Origin: Roseiarcus sp050012775
Lineage (GTDB): Bacteria; Pseudomonadota; Alphaproteobacteria; Rhizobiales; Beijerinckiaceae
DNA length: 64,000 nucleotides
Direction: 5' to 3'
Assembly: GCA_050012775.1 (NCBI GenBank)
Contig: JBEKGN010000013.1
Location: 62,001 to 126,000 of the forward strand
Below the pieces are notes generated by a model that ran no database searches, was not told the DNA's origin, and saw nothing but the letters and a program-made list of their open reading frames with translations. Positions 54,390-62,632 of this stretch are shown here, in pieces; the first letter of the stretch is position 1, and the number at the start of each line of letters is the position of its first letter. The position numbers and the translations under genes are program-made.

Positions 54390-55289
54390 TCATGGCCAGC
54401 GCGCCAGCGGCGGCATCGAGGAGAGGATCGCGGCGACATTGCCGCCGGTCTTCAGCCCGAACACCGTGCCGCGATCGTAGAGCAGGTTGAACTCGACATA
54501 GCGGCCGCGGCGCACGAGCTGCTCCTCGCGCTCACCTTCGGTCCACGGCTTGGCGAAATTGCGGCGCACGATTTCGCTGTAGAGCGAGACGAAGGTCTCG
54601 CCGACGTCGCGCGTGAAGGCGAAGTCGGCGTCCCAAGCCGAGTTCGCCGCGTCGCCCGCGCTGTTGAGATAATCATAGAAGATGCCGCCGATTCCGCGCG
54701 GCTCGCCGCGGTGCTTGAGAAAGAAATATTCGTCGCACCACGCCTTGAATTTTTCGTGCGACGCAGCCGCGGGATGGCGCTCGCAAGCGCGGCGCATCGC
54801 GTCGTGGAACAGGACCGCGTCGGGATCGTCGGCGCGGCGGCGCGCGTCGAGCGTCGGCGTCAGGTCCGCGCCGCCGCCGAACCACGCCTTCGCCGTCACG
54901 ACGAAGCGGGTGTTCATGTGCACCGTCGGAACGTGCGGATTCCAGGGATGCGCGATCACCGAAAGCCCGGACGCCCAGAAGCGCGGATCGTCCTCGGCGC
55001 CGGGAATCTGCTTGGCGAATTCCGGCGCGAAGGTCCCGTAGACGGTCGAGGCGTGCGCGCCCATCTTCTCGAACAGCCGGCCGCGCAGCATCGCCATGCG
55101 CCCCCCCCCGCCCGGCGCGCCGGAGTGATCGAGCCGGCTCCACGGCTCCAGCGCGAAGCGCCCCGGCGCCAGGCCGGGCGCCCCTTGCGGGCATTCGGTT
55201 TCGAGCGCCTCCATCGCCGCGATCAGTTTGAGCTGCAGCGCCTCGAACCAGTCTCGGGCTCGCCCCTGCCGCGCGTTCGTCTCGTCCAT
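54390..55289 (-). CDS. hemF: Oxygen-dependent coproporphyrinogen-III oxidase
   Basis: This is 299 residues from the ATG at 55289 (MDETNARQGRARDWFEALQL). The blocks VPTVHMNTRFVVTAKAWFGG and GADLTPTLDARR are the HemF signature, with later GIGGIFYDYLNS and GRYVEFNLLYDRGTVFGLKT. It converts coproporphyrinogen III to protoporphyrinogen IX using O2, so this step needs aerobic conditions. The frame is open into an unrelated upstream segment up to 55508. Second-nearest haem genes are hemE, hemA and hemC upstream. Confidence 0.95.
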   Translation of the reverse strand: MDETNARQGRARDWFEALQLKLIAAMEALETECPQGAPGLAPGRFALEPWSRLDHSGAPGGGGRMAMLRGRLFEKMGAHASTVYGTFAPEFAKQIPGAEDDPRFWASGLSVIAHPWNPHVPTVHMNTRFVVTAKAWFGGGADLTPTLDARRRADDPDAVLFHDAMRRACERHPAAASHEKFKAWCDEYFFLKHRGEPRGIGGIFYDYLNSAGDAANSAWDADFAFTRDVGETFVSLYSEIVRRNFAKPWTEGEREEQLVRRGRYVEFNLLYDRGTVFGLKTGGNVAAILSSMPPLARWP

Positions 55290-55359
55290 ATCGGTCAGTC
55301 CCCGGCGCGTTTCGCGCGCGGCGCTTCGTTCCCACAGACGCCGGCGCGGCGCAAGGCGC

Positions 55360-55710
55360 TCAGGGAGAGCGGAAGATCTGGCGATTGCCGAGGCCGAGCT
55401 GATTGGCCCGCTGGGCCGCGCACCACGCGGGGACGCCGGCCGCGCGCATTTCCTGCTCGCGCCGCGGCAATTCGGCGGCGAGTTCCGCGTCGAAGCGCGC
55501 CTGGCCATAGCTCTTGTGGCCGATTTCGAGGAAGGCGTCCGCGAATTTTTTCGCTTCCTCGGGAATGACGTCGGGACAATTGGCGCCCATTTCGCGCATC
55601 AGGCTCACCGAGCGCGCGACGCCGTTCATGGTGATCGCCTGCGCGGCGGCGGGGCCGACGAGCGCCAGCGACGCGGCGATTAACGCGGCGCGCATCCCGA
55701 CCTTGTCCAT
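55360..55710 (-). CDS. Small secreted protein within the haem cluster
   Basis: This is 116 residues from the ATG at 55710 (MDKVGMRAALIAASLALVGP). A signal peptide ends near AAAQA. The mature part has two Cys (about residues 45 and 97) that could form a disulfide, with MREMGANCPDVIPEEAKKF and PAWCAAQRANQL. No family recognised. It sits 19 bp after the hemE stop and 70 bp before hemF, so it may be co-transcribed; whether it relates to haem is unknown. Confidence 0.6.
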   Translation of the reverse strand: MDKVGMRAALIAASLALVGPAAAQAITMNGVARSVSLMREMGANCPDVIPEEAKKFADAFLEIGHKSYGQARFDAELAAELPRREQEMRAAGVPAWCAAQRANQLGLGNRQIFRSP

Positions 55711-55729
55711 GGCGTTCGCCTCCCTGGCT

Positions 55730-56791
55730 TCAACCCGCCCCGCGCACGCGCGCGACGAGCCGCTCGACATGCGCGATCGGCGTCTCCGGCAGGATTCCGT
55801 GGCCGAGGTTGAAGATATGCGCGCGGCCGGCGAAGCCCTGCAACACGCGCTCGACGCCTTCGTCCAGCGCCCGCCCGCCCGCGAGCAGGGCGAGCGGATC
55901 AAGATTGCCTTGCAGCGCGAGGGTCGGAGGCAGGACCGCGGCCGCGGCGCGCGGCTCGACCGCAGTGTCCAGGCCGATGGCCGAGAGTCCGTCGAGATCA
56001 GCGAATTTGGCGAGTTGGGTCGCCGCGCCGCGTGGGAAAGCGATGACCGGCGCGCGCGGCGCGGCGACGCGCAACCTCGCAAGCATGCGCTCGATCGGCT
56101 TCACGCACCAGCGCTCGAATTCGGCCGGCGGCAGCACGCCCGACCAGGAGTCGAATATCTGCACCGCCTCGGCGCCGGCGCGAATTTGGCGCGCGAGATA
56201 ATCCGCCGAGGCGTCGGCGAGCCGATCGATCAGCGTCGCGAAGAGATCGGGCTGGCGATAGGCGAAGAGTCGCGCCGGCGCCTGGTCCGGCGTGCCGCGC
56301 CCCGCGATCATGTAGCTCGCCACCGTCCAGGGCGCGCCGCAGAAGCCGATCAGCGCCGTCTCGGCGGGCAGGCTCGCCTTCACCCGCTCGATCGTCTCGA
56401 ACACCGGCTCTAACCGCGCCCAGTCGAGTTCGTCGCGTAAGCGCGCCAGATCGGCGGCGGTCTCGATCGGCGTCAGGCGCGGACCCTCGCCGTCCTCGAA
56501 ACTGACGCTTTGCCCGAGCGCGTCGGGCGCGACGAGAATGTCGCAAAAGAGGATCGCCGCGTCGAAGCCGAAGCGGCGGATCGGCTGGAGGGTCGCCTCG
56601 GTCGCCAATTTGGAATTATAGCAAAAATCGAGGAAGGACGGAGCCTCGGCGCGGATCGCGCGATATTCCGGGAGATAGCGGCCGGCCTGGCGCATCAGCC
56701 AGATCGGCGGGATTGTCTGCGCGGCGCCGCCGAGCGCGGCGAGGAACCGCTTCGGCGGGGGGGCGTTCGTCGATGGAGCGGCTGCCGTCAT
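55730..56791 (-). CDS. hemE: Uroporphyrinogen decarboxylase
   Basis: This is 353 residues from the ATG at 56791 (MTAAAPSTNAPPPKRFLAAL). PPIWLMRQAGRYLPEYRAIR is the family N-terminal signature with its two Arg residues, and IGFCGAPWTVASYMI is the second. It removes four carboxyl groups from uroporphyrinogen III. The N-terminal 15 residues are a low-complexity Ala/Pro tail. A palindromic element lies upstream at 56828-56933. Confidence 0.96.
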   Translation of the reverse strand: MTAAAPSTNAPPPKRFLAALGGAAQTIPPIWLMRQAGRYLPEYRAIRAEAPSFLDFCYNSKLATEATLQPIRRFGFDAAILFCDILVAPDALGQSVSFEDGEGPRLTPIETAADLARLRDELDWARLEPVFETIERVKASLPAETALIGFCGAPWTVASYMIAGRGTPDQAPARLFAYRQPDLFATLIDRLADASADYLARQIRAGAEAVQIFDSWSGVLPPAEFERWCVKPIERMLARLRVAAPRAPVIAFPRGAATQLAKFADLDGLSAIGLDTAVEPRAAAAVLPPTLALQGNLDPLALLAGGRALDEGVERVLQGFAGRAHIFNLGHGILPETPIAHVERLVARVRGAG

Positions 56792-56827
56792 GGGGCTTTC
56801 CGGTGAAGAGTTGCTGGGTTCGCGCTG

Positions 56828-56933
56828 CCCCTCATCCGACCCTTCGGGCCACATTCTCCCGCGAGCGGGAGAAGGGGTTCGGCGGCGCCGCAAAGCCCCT
56901 CGCCCGCTTGCGGGAGAGGGGTTGGGGTGAGGG
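56828..56933. repeat. Cloverleaf-like palindromic intergenic element
   Basis: Two inner hairpins, TTCTCCCGC-GA-GCGGGAGAA (56854-56873, perfect) and CCCCTCGCCCGC-TT-GCGGGAGAGGGG (56896-56921, one mismatch), are enclosed by imperfect outer arms, CCCTCATCCGACC on the left and GGTTGGGGTGAGGG on the right. It lies between hemA and hemE. The form is that of extragenic palindromes common in Rhizobiales genomes. Its arms resemble the hairpin after gyrA. Confidence 0.7.
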
Positions 56934-57007
56934 CTCTCGCAATGACGATTAGAGCGGCTCGAGGCCGCTCTAACGTGAAAAGCCGAAAGCGTGCAAGGCC
57001 CGGCCGC

Positions 57008-58309
57008 CTATTCCGCCGCCTTCTTCATTTCGGGATAGGTGCAGTTCGCCGCGGCGTCCGCGCTGGGGCGGCGCAGCGGCACGACGTGCGACTCCTCGAA
57101 GGATAGGCCCAGAGTGTTCCAGACGTCGACCAACGCCTCGACCAGCGTCGCGACCTGCGCCTCGGTATGCCTAGGCGTCGGCGTGATGCGCAGACGCTCG
57201 GTTCCCTTGGCGACGGTCGGGTAGTTGATCGGCTGAATGTAGATTTCGTGGCGCCGAAGCAGCATCTCGCTCGCCGCGCGGCACTTCTTGGCGTCGCGCA
57301 CCATCAACGGCACGATGTGCGAGGGATTGTCGAGCACGGGAAGGCCGGCCGCGCGCAACGCGTGCTTGACCAGCCGCGCCATCGTCTGATGCCGCTCGCG
57401 TTCGGCGCTCGAGGCCTTGAGATGGCGCACCGCGGCCGTGGCGCTCGCGGCGACGCTTGGCGGCAAGGTCGAGGTGAAGATGAACTGGGGGGCGTAGCTG
57501 CGCACCGCGTCGATCAGCGCGGCGCTGCCCGCGATATAGCCGCCCAGGCCGCCAAATCCCTTGGCGAGCGTGCCCTCGACGACGTCGATCTCGCCCATCA
57601 GGCCTTCGCGCTCGCTTATCCCCCCGCCGCGCGGCCCGTACATGCCGACCGCGTGAACTTCGTCGATATAGGTGAGCGCGTTGTATTTCTTGGCGAGCGC
57701 GACGATCTCGGCGATCGGCGCGATGTCGCCGTCCATCGAATAGAGGCTTTCGAACGCGATCAGCTTGGCGCGCCCGGGTTCGGCGGCGGCGAGCAGCTCT
57801 TCGAGATGCTTCGGGTCGTTGTGGCGCCACACCTTCTTTTCGCATCCCGAACGGCGCACGCCTTCGATCATCGAATTGTGGTTGAGCGCGTCGGAAAGGA
57901 TCAGGCAGTTCGGCAGCAGGCCGGCGATCGTCGAAATCGAGGCGAGATTGGAAATCCAGCCGGAAGTGAAGACCAGCGCCGCCTCCTTGCCGTGCAGGTC
58001 GGCGAGTTCCGCCTCCAATTGCACGATCGGATGGTGGGTGCCCGAGATATTGCGCGTGCCGCCGGCGCCGGCGCCATGGGCGCGCGCCGCGCTCACGCCC
58101 GCTTCGATGACGTCCTTGTGACCGCCCATGCCGAGATAGTCGTTCGAGCACCAGACGGTGACTTCGCGCGGGGCGTGCTCTTCGCCCGCGGGGCGCCACA
58201 GCGCCATGGGAAAACGCGACGCGTCGCGTTCGAGATTGGCGAAGACGCGATACCGCTCTTCCCGCTTCAACTCGTCAATCGCCTCTTCGAACCGCCGTTG
58301 ATAATCCAT
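57008..58309 (-). CDS. hemA: 5-aminolevulinate synthase
   Basis: This is a 433-residue PLP enzyme condensing glycine and succinyl-CoA, the Shemin route typical of alphaproteobacteria. MDYQRRFEEAIDELKREERY opens it. VWCSNDYLGMGGH, the FESLYSMDGDIAPI and TYIDEVHAVGMYGPRGGG blocks and the PLP-Lys motif GTLAKGFGGLGGYIAG are all present. The C-terminus is about 25 residues longer than many bacterial forms. It is the rate-setting step of haem synthesis; I see no haem-regulatory CP motif. Confidence 0.96.
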   Translation of the reverse strand: MDYQRRFEEAIDELKREERYRVFANLERDASRFPMALWRPAGEEHAPREVTVWCSNDYLGMGGHKDVIEAGVSAARAHGAGAGGTRNISGTHHPIVQLEAELADLHGKEAALVFTSGWISNLASISTIAGLLPNCLILSDALNHNSMIEGVRRSGCEKKVWRHNDPKHLEELLAAAEPGRAKLIAFESLYSMDGDIAPIAEIVALAKKYNALTYIDEVHAVGMYGPRGGGISEREGLMGEIDVVEGTLAKGFGGLGGYIAGSAALIDAVRSYAPQFIFTSTLPPSVAASATAAVRHLKASSAERERHQTMARLVKHALRAAGLPVLDNPSHIVPLMVRDAKKCRAASEMLLRRHEIYIQPINYPTVAKGTERLRITPTPRHTEAQVATLVEALVDVWNTLGLSFEESHVVPLRRPSADAAANCTYPEMKKAAE

Positions 58310-58578
58310 CGGTCGTCAACCCCCGAGATGCCGAACGCGCCCTCTCCAGACAGCGTTCCGGCGCCTTTTCTCGCCTAATGATCTATCTGCGAGCGCCCCG
58401 CGAGTAAAGAGCGCCGCCTGCGGCGGCTTCGGCGTTCTCTCGCCCGAAGACCCGTTCCGCTGCGTTCACGCTCGCCCACCAGCGTTCGCAAGGAATTGCG
58501 CTAGCGCAAAAACGCCGCGAAAACGATCGGAAAGGATTTGCGCAGGCCGGTCGCGCCGCGGGGGCGCGACACTATGTC

Positions 58579-59526
58579 CTACCGGCCCGCAGGCGCCTTG
58601 CCGGACGGCAGGACGCCCGGCGGAAGCCGCCGCGCGAGATCGCGGCCGGCCTCGGCGCCCAGGCGCGCGGCGTCGGCGGGGGCGCCTTCGAGGCGCACGT
58701 CGAAAGCCTCGGAGCCGTCCTCGCGCAGGACTTGCCCGGTCAGCGTCAGCGCGGCGCCTTCGAGGCGCGCATGGCCGGCGATCGGCGTGCGGCAGGAGCC
58801 TTCGAGTTCGGCGAGAAACGCCCGCTCGGCCGTCAGGGCCGTCATCGTGTCGGCGTGGCCGATCGGCGCCAGCGCGGCGAGCGCCCGCGCGTCGCCGGCC
58901 CGCGCCGTGAGCGCGATGGCGCCCTGGCCGACCGCGGGCAGAAACGTCTCGATGTCGAGCACGGCGCGGGCGCGATGGGCGAAACCGAGGCGCTTCAAGC
59001 CGGCGAGCGCCAGCAGCGTCGCGTCGATTTCTCTCGTTTCGGCCTTGCGCAGCCGCGTCTCGACATTGCCGCGCAACAGCTCGATCCTCAGGTCCGGCCT
59101 GAGCCGGCGCGCTTGCGCCTGGCGGCGCAGCGAGGCGGCGCCGAGGCGCGCGCCCGGGGGCAGGGCGGCAATCGAATCGGCGACGACGGAAATCAGCGCG
59201 TCGCGCACGTCCTCGCGTTCGAGATAGCCGGCGATCGCCACGCCCTCGGGCAGCAGCGTCGGCAGGTCCTTGGCCGAATGCACGGCGAAGTCGATGCGGC
59301 CCTCGAGCAGCGCGGCGTCGATCTCCTTGGTGAACAGGCCCTTGCCGCCGGCCTCGGCGAGCGGGCGATCCTGGATCATGTCGCCGCTGGTGCGGATAAC
59401 CGCAATGGCGACGTTTTGCTCCTCCCAGCCGTGGGCGAGCGCGAGCCGTCTGCGCGTCTCGTGGGCTTGGGCGAGGGCGAGCGGCGAGCCGCGCGTGCCG
59501 AGCGTGAAAAGGATGCTGGAAGCCAT
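58579..59526 (-). CDS. hemC: Hydroxymethylbilane synthase
   Basis: This is a 315-residue enzyme assembling four porphobilinogens. LGTRGSPLALAQAHETRRRL opens the fold, and the dipyrromethane cofactor Cys is in ELEGSCRTPIAGHA. Its start is the ATG at 59526, with no other Met upstream. It is the first of the minus-strand haem genes hemC-hemA-hemE-hemF. A gap of 269 bp separates it from hemA. A large palindrome lies 127-250 bp upstream. Confidence 0.95.
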   Translation of the reverse strand: MASSILFTLGTRGSPLALAQAHETRRRLALAHGWEEQNVAIAVIRTSGDMIQDRPLAEAGGKGLFTKEIDAALLEGRIDFAVHSAKDLPTLLPEGVAIAGYLEREDVRDALISVVADSIAALPPGARLGAASLRRQAQARRLRPDLRIELLRGNVETRLRKAETREIDATLLALAGLKRLGFAHRARAVLDIETFLPAVGQGAIALTARAGDARALAALAPIGHADTMTALTAERAFLAELEGSCRTPIAGHARLEGAALTLTGQVLREDGSEAFDVRLEGAPADAARLGAEAGRDLARRLPPGVLPSGKAPAGR

Positions 59527-59652
59527 GAGCGCGCCATTAAGCGAGAATGGGCGCGTTGGCTAGGGGGCGGCGGCAGGGCGCCTCCTTCCCCCGCAAGGAG
59601 GGAAGGGATGCGCGACCTGAACCGGCGCCAGCTTGGCAGGGAGCGCCGTCGA

Positions 59653-59776
59653 CCTCATGGAAGCCTCTCTTTTCCGAAGCTTTGAGGCTGTCAATGGCGC
59701 GCTTTTTGCGCGCCGCCTCCGGCGGTCGAAGACCATTGACAGCCTCAAGACTTCGGAAGTTCATGCTTCCATGAGG
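59653..59776. repeat. Large nested palindromic element upstream of hemC
   Basis: The outer arms CCTCATGGAAGC (59653-59664) and GCTTCCATGAGG (59765-59776) are perfect. Inside them TTCCGAAG (59672-59679) pairs with CTTCGGAA (59751-59758), and TTGAGGCTGTCAATGG (59682-59697) pairs with CCATTGACAGCCTCAA (59733-59748), 16 bp perfect. In the loop are GGCGCGC-TTTTT-GCGCGCC (59696-59714) and CCGCC-TCC-GGCGG (59713-59725). The fold is a long stem with two inner hairpins. Both strands encode a similar peptide because of the symmetry. It could be a dispersed repeat, a structured RNA or a hemC leader. Confidence 0.7.
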
Positions 59777-60200
59777 AAAGACGGCTTGGCGTGTGACGGA
59801 GAGGGGGGCGGCGCCAGTCGAGAAAGTCTGCCGCCGACTTCGGGTTACGAAATTGTGCAATTCGTATCTTGTTTCCGTAATCCTGATTTCAACGAAATCC
59901 TCCACGCGGCAAAGCGTGGCGGACAAAATAAGAAGCAGGATTTCCGGACGCGGATACAGCACCCGCCAGCGCTCGTGGGGGTCCGAAAGTGCGGAAAAAT
60001 GGTCCGACAAGCAGGCGGTCGGCGGCGTTTTCCACATGGCGGCTCCGAATCATCGAAGCCGCCAAGGAATCACAGTCCCGCATAGCTAGCCAAGCCGTTA
60101 ACCTGAAGCGATCGCCCTGCGGCGCGCGTCGCGTCCCTTGACAAATCGCCATTGCGGCGCCAAATACGCTATTCGAAATTCGGCCGGACTACTTTTGCTT

Positions 60201-60220
60201 TGAGCGTTTTAAAATGCTCA
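60201..60220. promoter_or_regulatory. 20-bp near-palindrome upstream of the cold-shock gene
   Basis: TGAGCGTTTT-AAAATGCTCA is symmetric except for one base pair (the fifth from each end). It lies about 90 bp upstream of the ATG at 60311 and may be a protein-binding site or part of the long 5' leader usual for cold-shock mRNAs. Confidence 0.45.
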
Positions 60221-60310
60221 TGCTGACGCGCTCCCTCCAAAAATCGAAACTTTAAGACGATTTCGCGTCGCGGAGTCGCGTCACTATTCTCGAATGCAAA
60301 AGGTATGGTC

Positions 60311-60520
60311 ATGGCTATAGGCACAGTGAAGTGGTACAACGCCCAAAAGGGCTTCGGTTTCATTCAACCCGACGACGGCGGCAAGGACGCTTTCGTTCAT
60401 GTCAGCGCGATCGAACGGGCCGGCATGAGCGATTTGCGCGAAGGCCAGAAGATCAGTTTCGAACTGGTCACCGATACGCGTTCGGGCAAAATGTCCGCGG
60501 ATAAACTTCAGGCGGTCTGA
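60311..60520 (+). CDS. Cold-shock protein (CspA family)
   Basis: This is 69 residues from the ATG at 60311 (MAIGTVKWYNAQKGFGFIQP); an ATG two codons earlier (60305) is also possible. The RNP1 motif KGFGFI and the RNP2 motif DAFVHVSA mark a five-strand OB fold. It binds single-stranded nucleic acid as an RNA chaperone. About 70 residues is the normal family size. A rho-independent terminator follows at 60608. Confidence 0.95.
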   Translation: MAIGTVKWYNAQKGFGFIQPDDGGKDAFVHVSAIERAGMSDLREGQKISFELVTDTRSGKMSADKLQAV

Positions 60521-60607
60521 ACGAGGATATGGATCATGCCGACTGGCGACCGCGGATGTACCGGCGCTGGCGGCGAACGATCCGTACCGTTCGTCCGACT
60601 TAGGGGA

Positions 60608-60635
60608 GGGTCAGGTTCATTCCTGGCCCTTTTTT
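60608..60635 (+). terminator. Rho-independent terminator after the cold-shock gene
   Basis: GGGTCAGG (60608-60615) pairs with CCTGGCCC (60622-60629) with one G-T pair and a 6-base loop, then six T residues (60630-60635). This is the best terminator in the window. It is 88 bp beyond the cold-shock stop. Confidence 0.8.
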
Positions 60636-60665
60636 CGTGTTCTCTTATTTGCGAGGGGTCGAACC

Positions 60666-60866
60666 ATGACTCGGCATAAATTCGCGATTGGGCAACTCGT
60701 CGACTTCGACGTCAAAACCGGGCCGGTATGGAAACCCAGCGGTCCCTATGAGGTCGTGCGCGTGCAACCGGCGGACGACGTGAGATCGCGCACCTATCGC
60801 ATCAAGAGCAAGGCCGAGGCTTTCGAGCGCACCGCCAAAGAATACGAAATCGTCGCCGTCGGTTAG
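60666..60866 (+). CDS. Conserved hypothetical protein, 66 residues
   Basis: Starts MTRHKFAIGQLVDFDVKTGP after a GAGGGG ribosome binding site. A short all-beta basic protein with a pattern G-Q-L-V-D, then G-P-Y-E-V-V-R and Y-R-I-K-S-K-A-E-A-F-E-R, reminiscent of small SH3-like proteins common in Rhizobiales, of unknown function. Its stop is 45 bp before the ATG of the transglutaminase-like gene, in the same direction. Confidence 0.7.
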   Translation: MTRHKFAIGQLVDFDVKTGPVWKPSGPYEVVRVQPADDVRSRTYRIKSKAEAFERTAKEYEIVAVG

Positions 60867-60911
60867 GCGCGGTTGGAACGAAATTCGCGCCATTGGCGAC
60901 AGGGGCTGCCG

Positions 60912-61859
60912 ATGATCGCACTCGAGGTCCGCCACCGCACGACCTACCGATATCGCGGGCGGGTCGATCTCGGGCCGCATCGGCTGATGCTTCGCCCGCG
61001 CGAGAGCCGCGATTTGCGGTTGATTTCCAGCGCGGTGACGGTTGCGCCGGCGGCGCAAGTCACGTGGGCGCACGATGTCTTCGGCAATTCCGTCGCGACC
61101 GCCGTGTTTCAAGGCGCCACGGACAGCCTCGTCATCGACAGCGTCGTGGAACTCCAACTCTATGGATCGGCATGGCCGGTCTTCGACATCGCGGCCTCGG
61201 CGATCGTCTATCCCTTTCGCTATTCGGACGACGAATGGACGGACCTTGGCGCGCTGACCATCCAGCAATATCCAGATCCGGACCGACGGCTGGAAAAATG
61301 GGCGCGGGCGTTCGTCGGCGGCGATCGGACGGATACGCTCGCCCTGCTCAAGGACCTCAGCGTGGGCGTGTCCGGATGGATCGGCTACCAGAGCCGCGAG
61401 GACGAAGGCACGCAGTCGCCGATACAAACTCTGGACCGCGGCTGGGGCTCCTGCCGGGATTTCGCCGTGCTGTTCGTGGAAGCGGCGCGCTGTCTCGGCT
61501 TCGGCGCGAGGATCGTCTCGGGCTACCTCTTCAATCCCGATCAGAGTCTTGTGGGCGCGACAGACGGGGGATCGACCCACGCTTGGGGCGAAGTCTTCGT
61601 GTCGGGCGCCGGCTGGATCAGCTTCGATCCGACGAACCGCAGCGTCGGCGGCTTCAACCTCATTCCGGTCGCCGTCGCGCGCGACATCCGGCAAGCCATG
61701 CCGGTCGCCGGCAGCTTTGTGGGAAACAGCGACGCTTTCGAGGGGATGACGGTGGAAATCCTCGTGACCTCAAACGCCGCGCGCGCGGGGAACCGCGGCT
61801 TCGAAACGGCGTCGAGCGTCGGCGGGGCGCGTAGGGAGGCGGATCGCTTCCGGGCCTGA
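60912..61859 (+). CDS. Transglutaminase-like cysteine protease family protein
   Basis: This is 315 residues from the ATG at 60912 (MIALEVRHRTTYRYRGRVDL); an alternative TTG at 60873 extends it by 13. An N-terminal beta-sandwich domain is followed by the catalytic domain: DRGWGSCRDFAVLFVEAARC (Cys), GGSTHAWGEVFVSGAGW (His) and FDPTNRS (Asp). This Cys-His-Asp set is of the bacterial transglutaminase-like (YebA-type) family. No signal peptide is evident, so it is probably cytoplasmic. The reaction in vivo is unknown. Confidence 0.85.
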   Translation: MIALEVRHRTTYRYRGRVDLGPHRLMLRPRESRDLRLISSAVTVAPAAQVTWAHDVFGNSVATAVFQGATDSLVIDSVVELQLYGSAWPVFDIAASAIVYPFRYSDDEWTDLGALTIQQYPDPDRRLEKWARAFVGGDRTDTLALLKDLSVGVSGWIGYQSREDEGTQSPIQTLDRGWGSCRDFAVLFVEAARCLGFGARIVSGYLFNPDQSLVGATDGGSTHAWGEVFVSGAGWISFDPTNRSVGGFNLIPVAVARDIRQAMPVAGSFVGNSDAFEGMTVEILVTSNAARAGNRGFETASSVGGARREADRFRA

Positions 61860-61925
61860 CCCGGCGCGCCGCCTTCATCGTCATTTCCCGCGCATTCGCG
61901 CTCGACGAGAAACTTGGCTGACGAC

Positions 61926-62408
61926 ATGACCCATGCCGCGCTCACCCCTCTTCTCGGCCGCGAGTTCGACAATTTCCTATTCGCGTCGATCGGCGAGGAT
62001 CGAAATGGAACGTCGCTGAGCGTGCTTTCGGCTTTGGCGCGGCTCGACGTCGATCCCTGGCGGGAAGCAGCCGGTCTGGCGCGAATGCCCAGAGAAAAAG
62101 CGACGGAGCGGCTGACCCAGCTGATCGCGGCCGCGCCAAAGGACTTGGCGACAAGTCTATCGCCCGAGACGATCGCCGCCCGCCTGATCGTGCTTTTGCC
62201 GCAAGCGGCGAGCTTCAACGTCCCCGCTCCCGAGGCGTTGCTCAAAGTCGCCGCCGTCAAGCCTTTCCGGCTTTTCGTCGCACTGGGCGTCGCCGCTCTC
62301 TTGCTGGGCGCCTACATGATCTTCGCGGCTCATCCTTCGTCCGCGCCTGGAGGCGGCGCCAATCCGGCCGCCACGACAAGCGAAGCCGCCGGGGCGCGCC
62401 AGCGTTGA
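61926..62408 (+). CDS. Conserved hypothetical protein with one membrane helix
   Basis: This is 160 residues from the ATG at 61926 (MTHAALTPLLGREFDNFLFA); a TTG at 61914 is in frame too. The N-terminal 100 residues are soluble and helical (LSVLSALARLDVDPWREAAG); FRLFVALGVAALLLGAYMIF near residue 125 is a single transmembrane helix, and the tail is Ala/Gly-rich. No function is assigned. It follows the transglutaminase-like gene in the same orientation, 66 bp apart. Confidence 0.65.
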   Translation: MTHAALTPLLGREFDNFLFASIGEDRNGTSLSVLSALARLDVDPWREAAGLARMPREKATERLTQLIAAAPKDLATSLSPETIAARLIVLLPQAASFNVPAPEALLKVAAVKPFRLFVALGVAALLLGAYMIFAAHPSSAPGGGANPAATTSEAAGARQR

Positions 62409-62632
62409 AAATCTGACGCGCCTCGAGTGGAAGCCGGTCATTGGCCTTGGCCGCGTCGATGGTTGGCGCTCGCCAACAGCGCCGAAAGTGCGCCTCGAGG
62501 CGCAACAGGCGCGCGCGCCATCCTTGTCAACCGTCGGCGTCCCCGCCGTCTCCTCGCCAGGGTTCGCTCGCCGCGGCGCAGGGGGTCGGCGTCGCAGGCG
62601 GACCGGCGGAGCAGCGCGACGTTGAGAACTCC

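Larger units (their letters stand above)
59527..60310. other. Long non-coding stretch with palindromic repeats, 784 bp
   Basis: Between hemC and the cold-shock gene. It holds a hairpin CCTCCTT-N7-AAGGAGG (59581-59601), a large nested palindrome (59653-59776) and a 20-bp near-palindrome (60201-60220). Predicted frames on both strands are produced by the palindrome and are not convincing genes. Confidence 0.55.

Noticed and set aside
59537..60085. Frames on both strands in the hemC upstream region
   Set aside because: They are similar on both strands because of the large palindrome, as expected from symmetry and not from coding.
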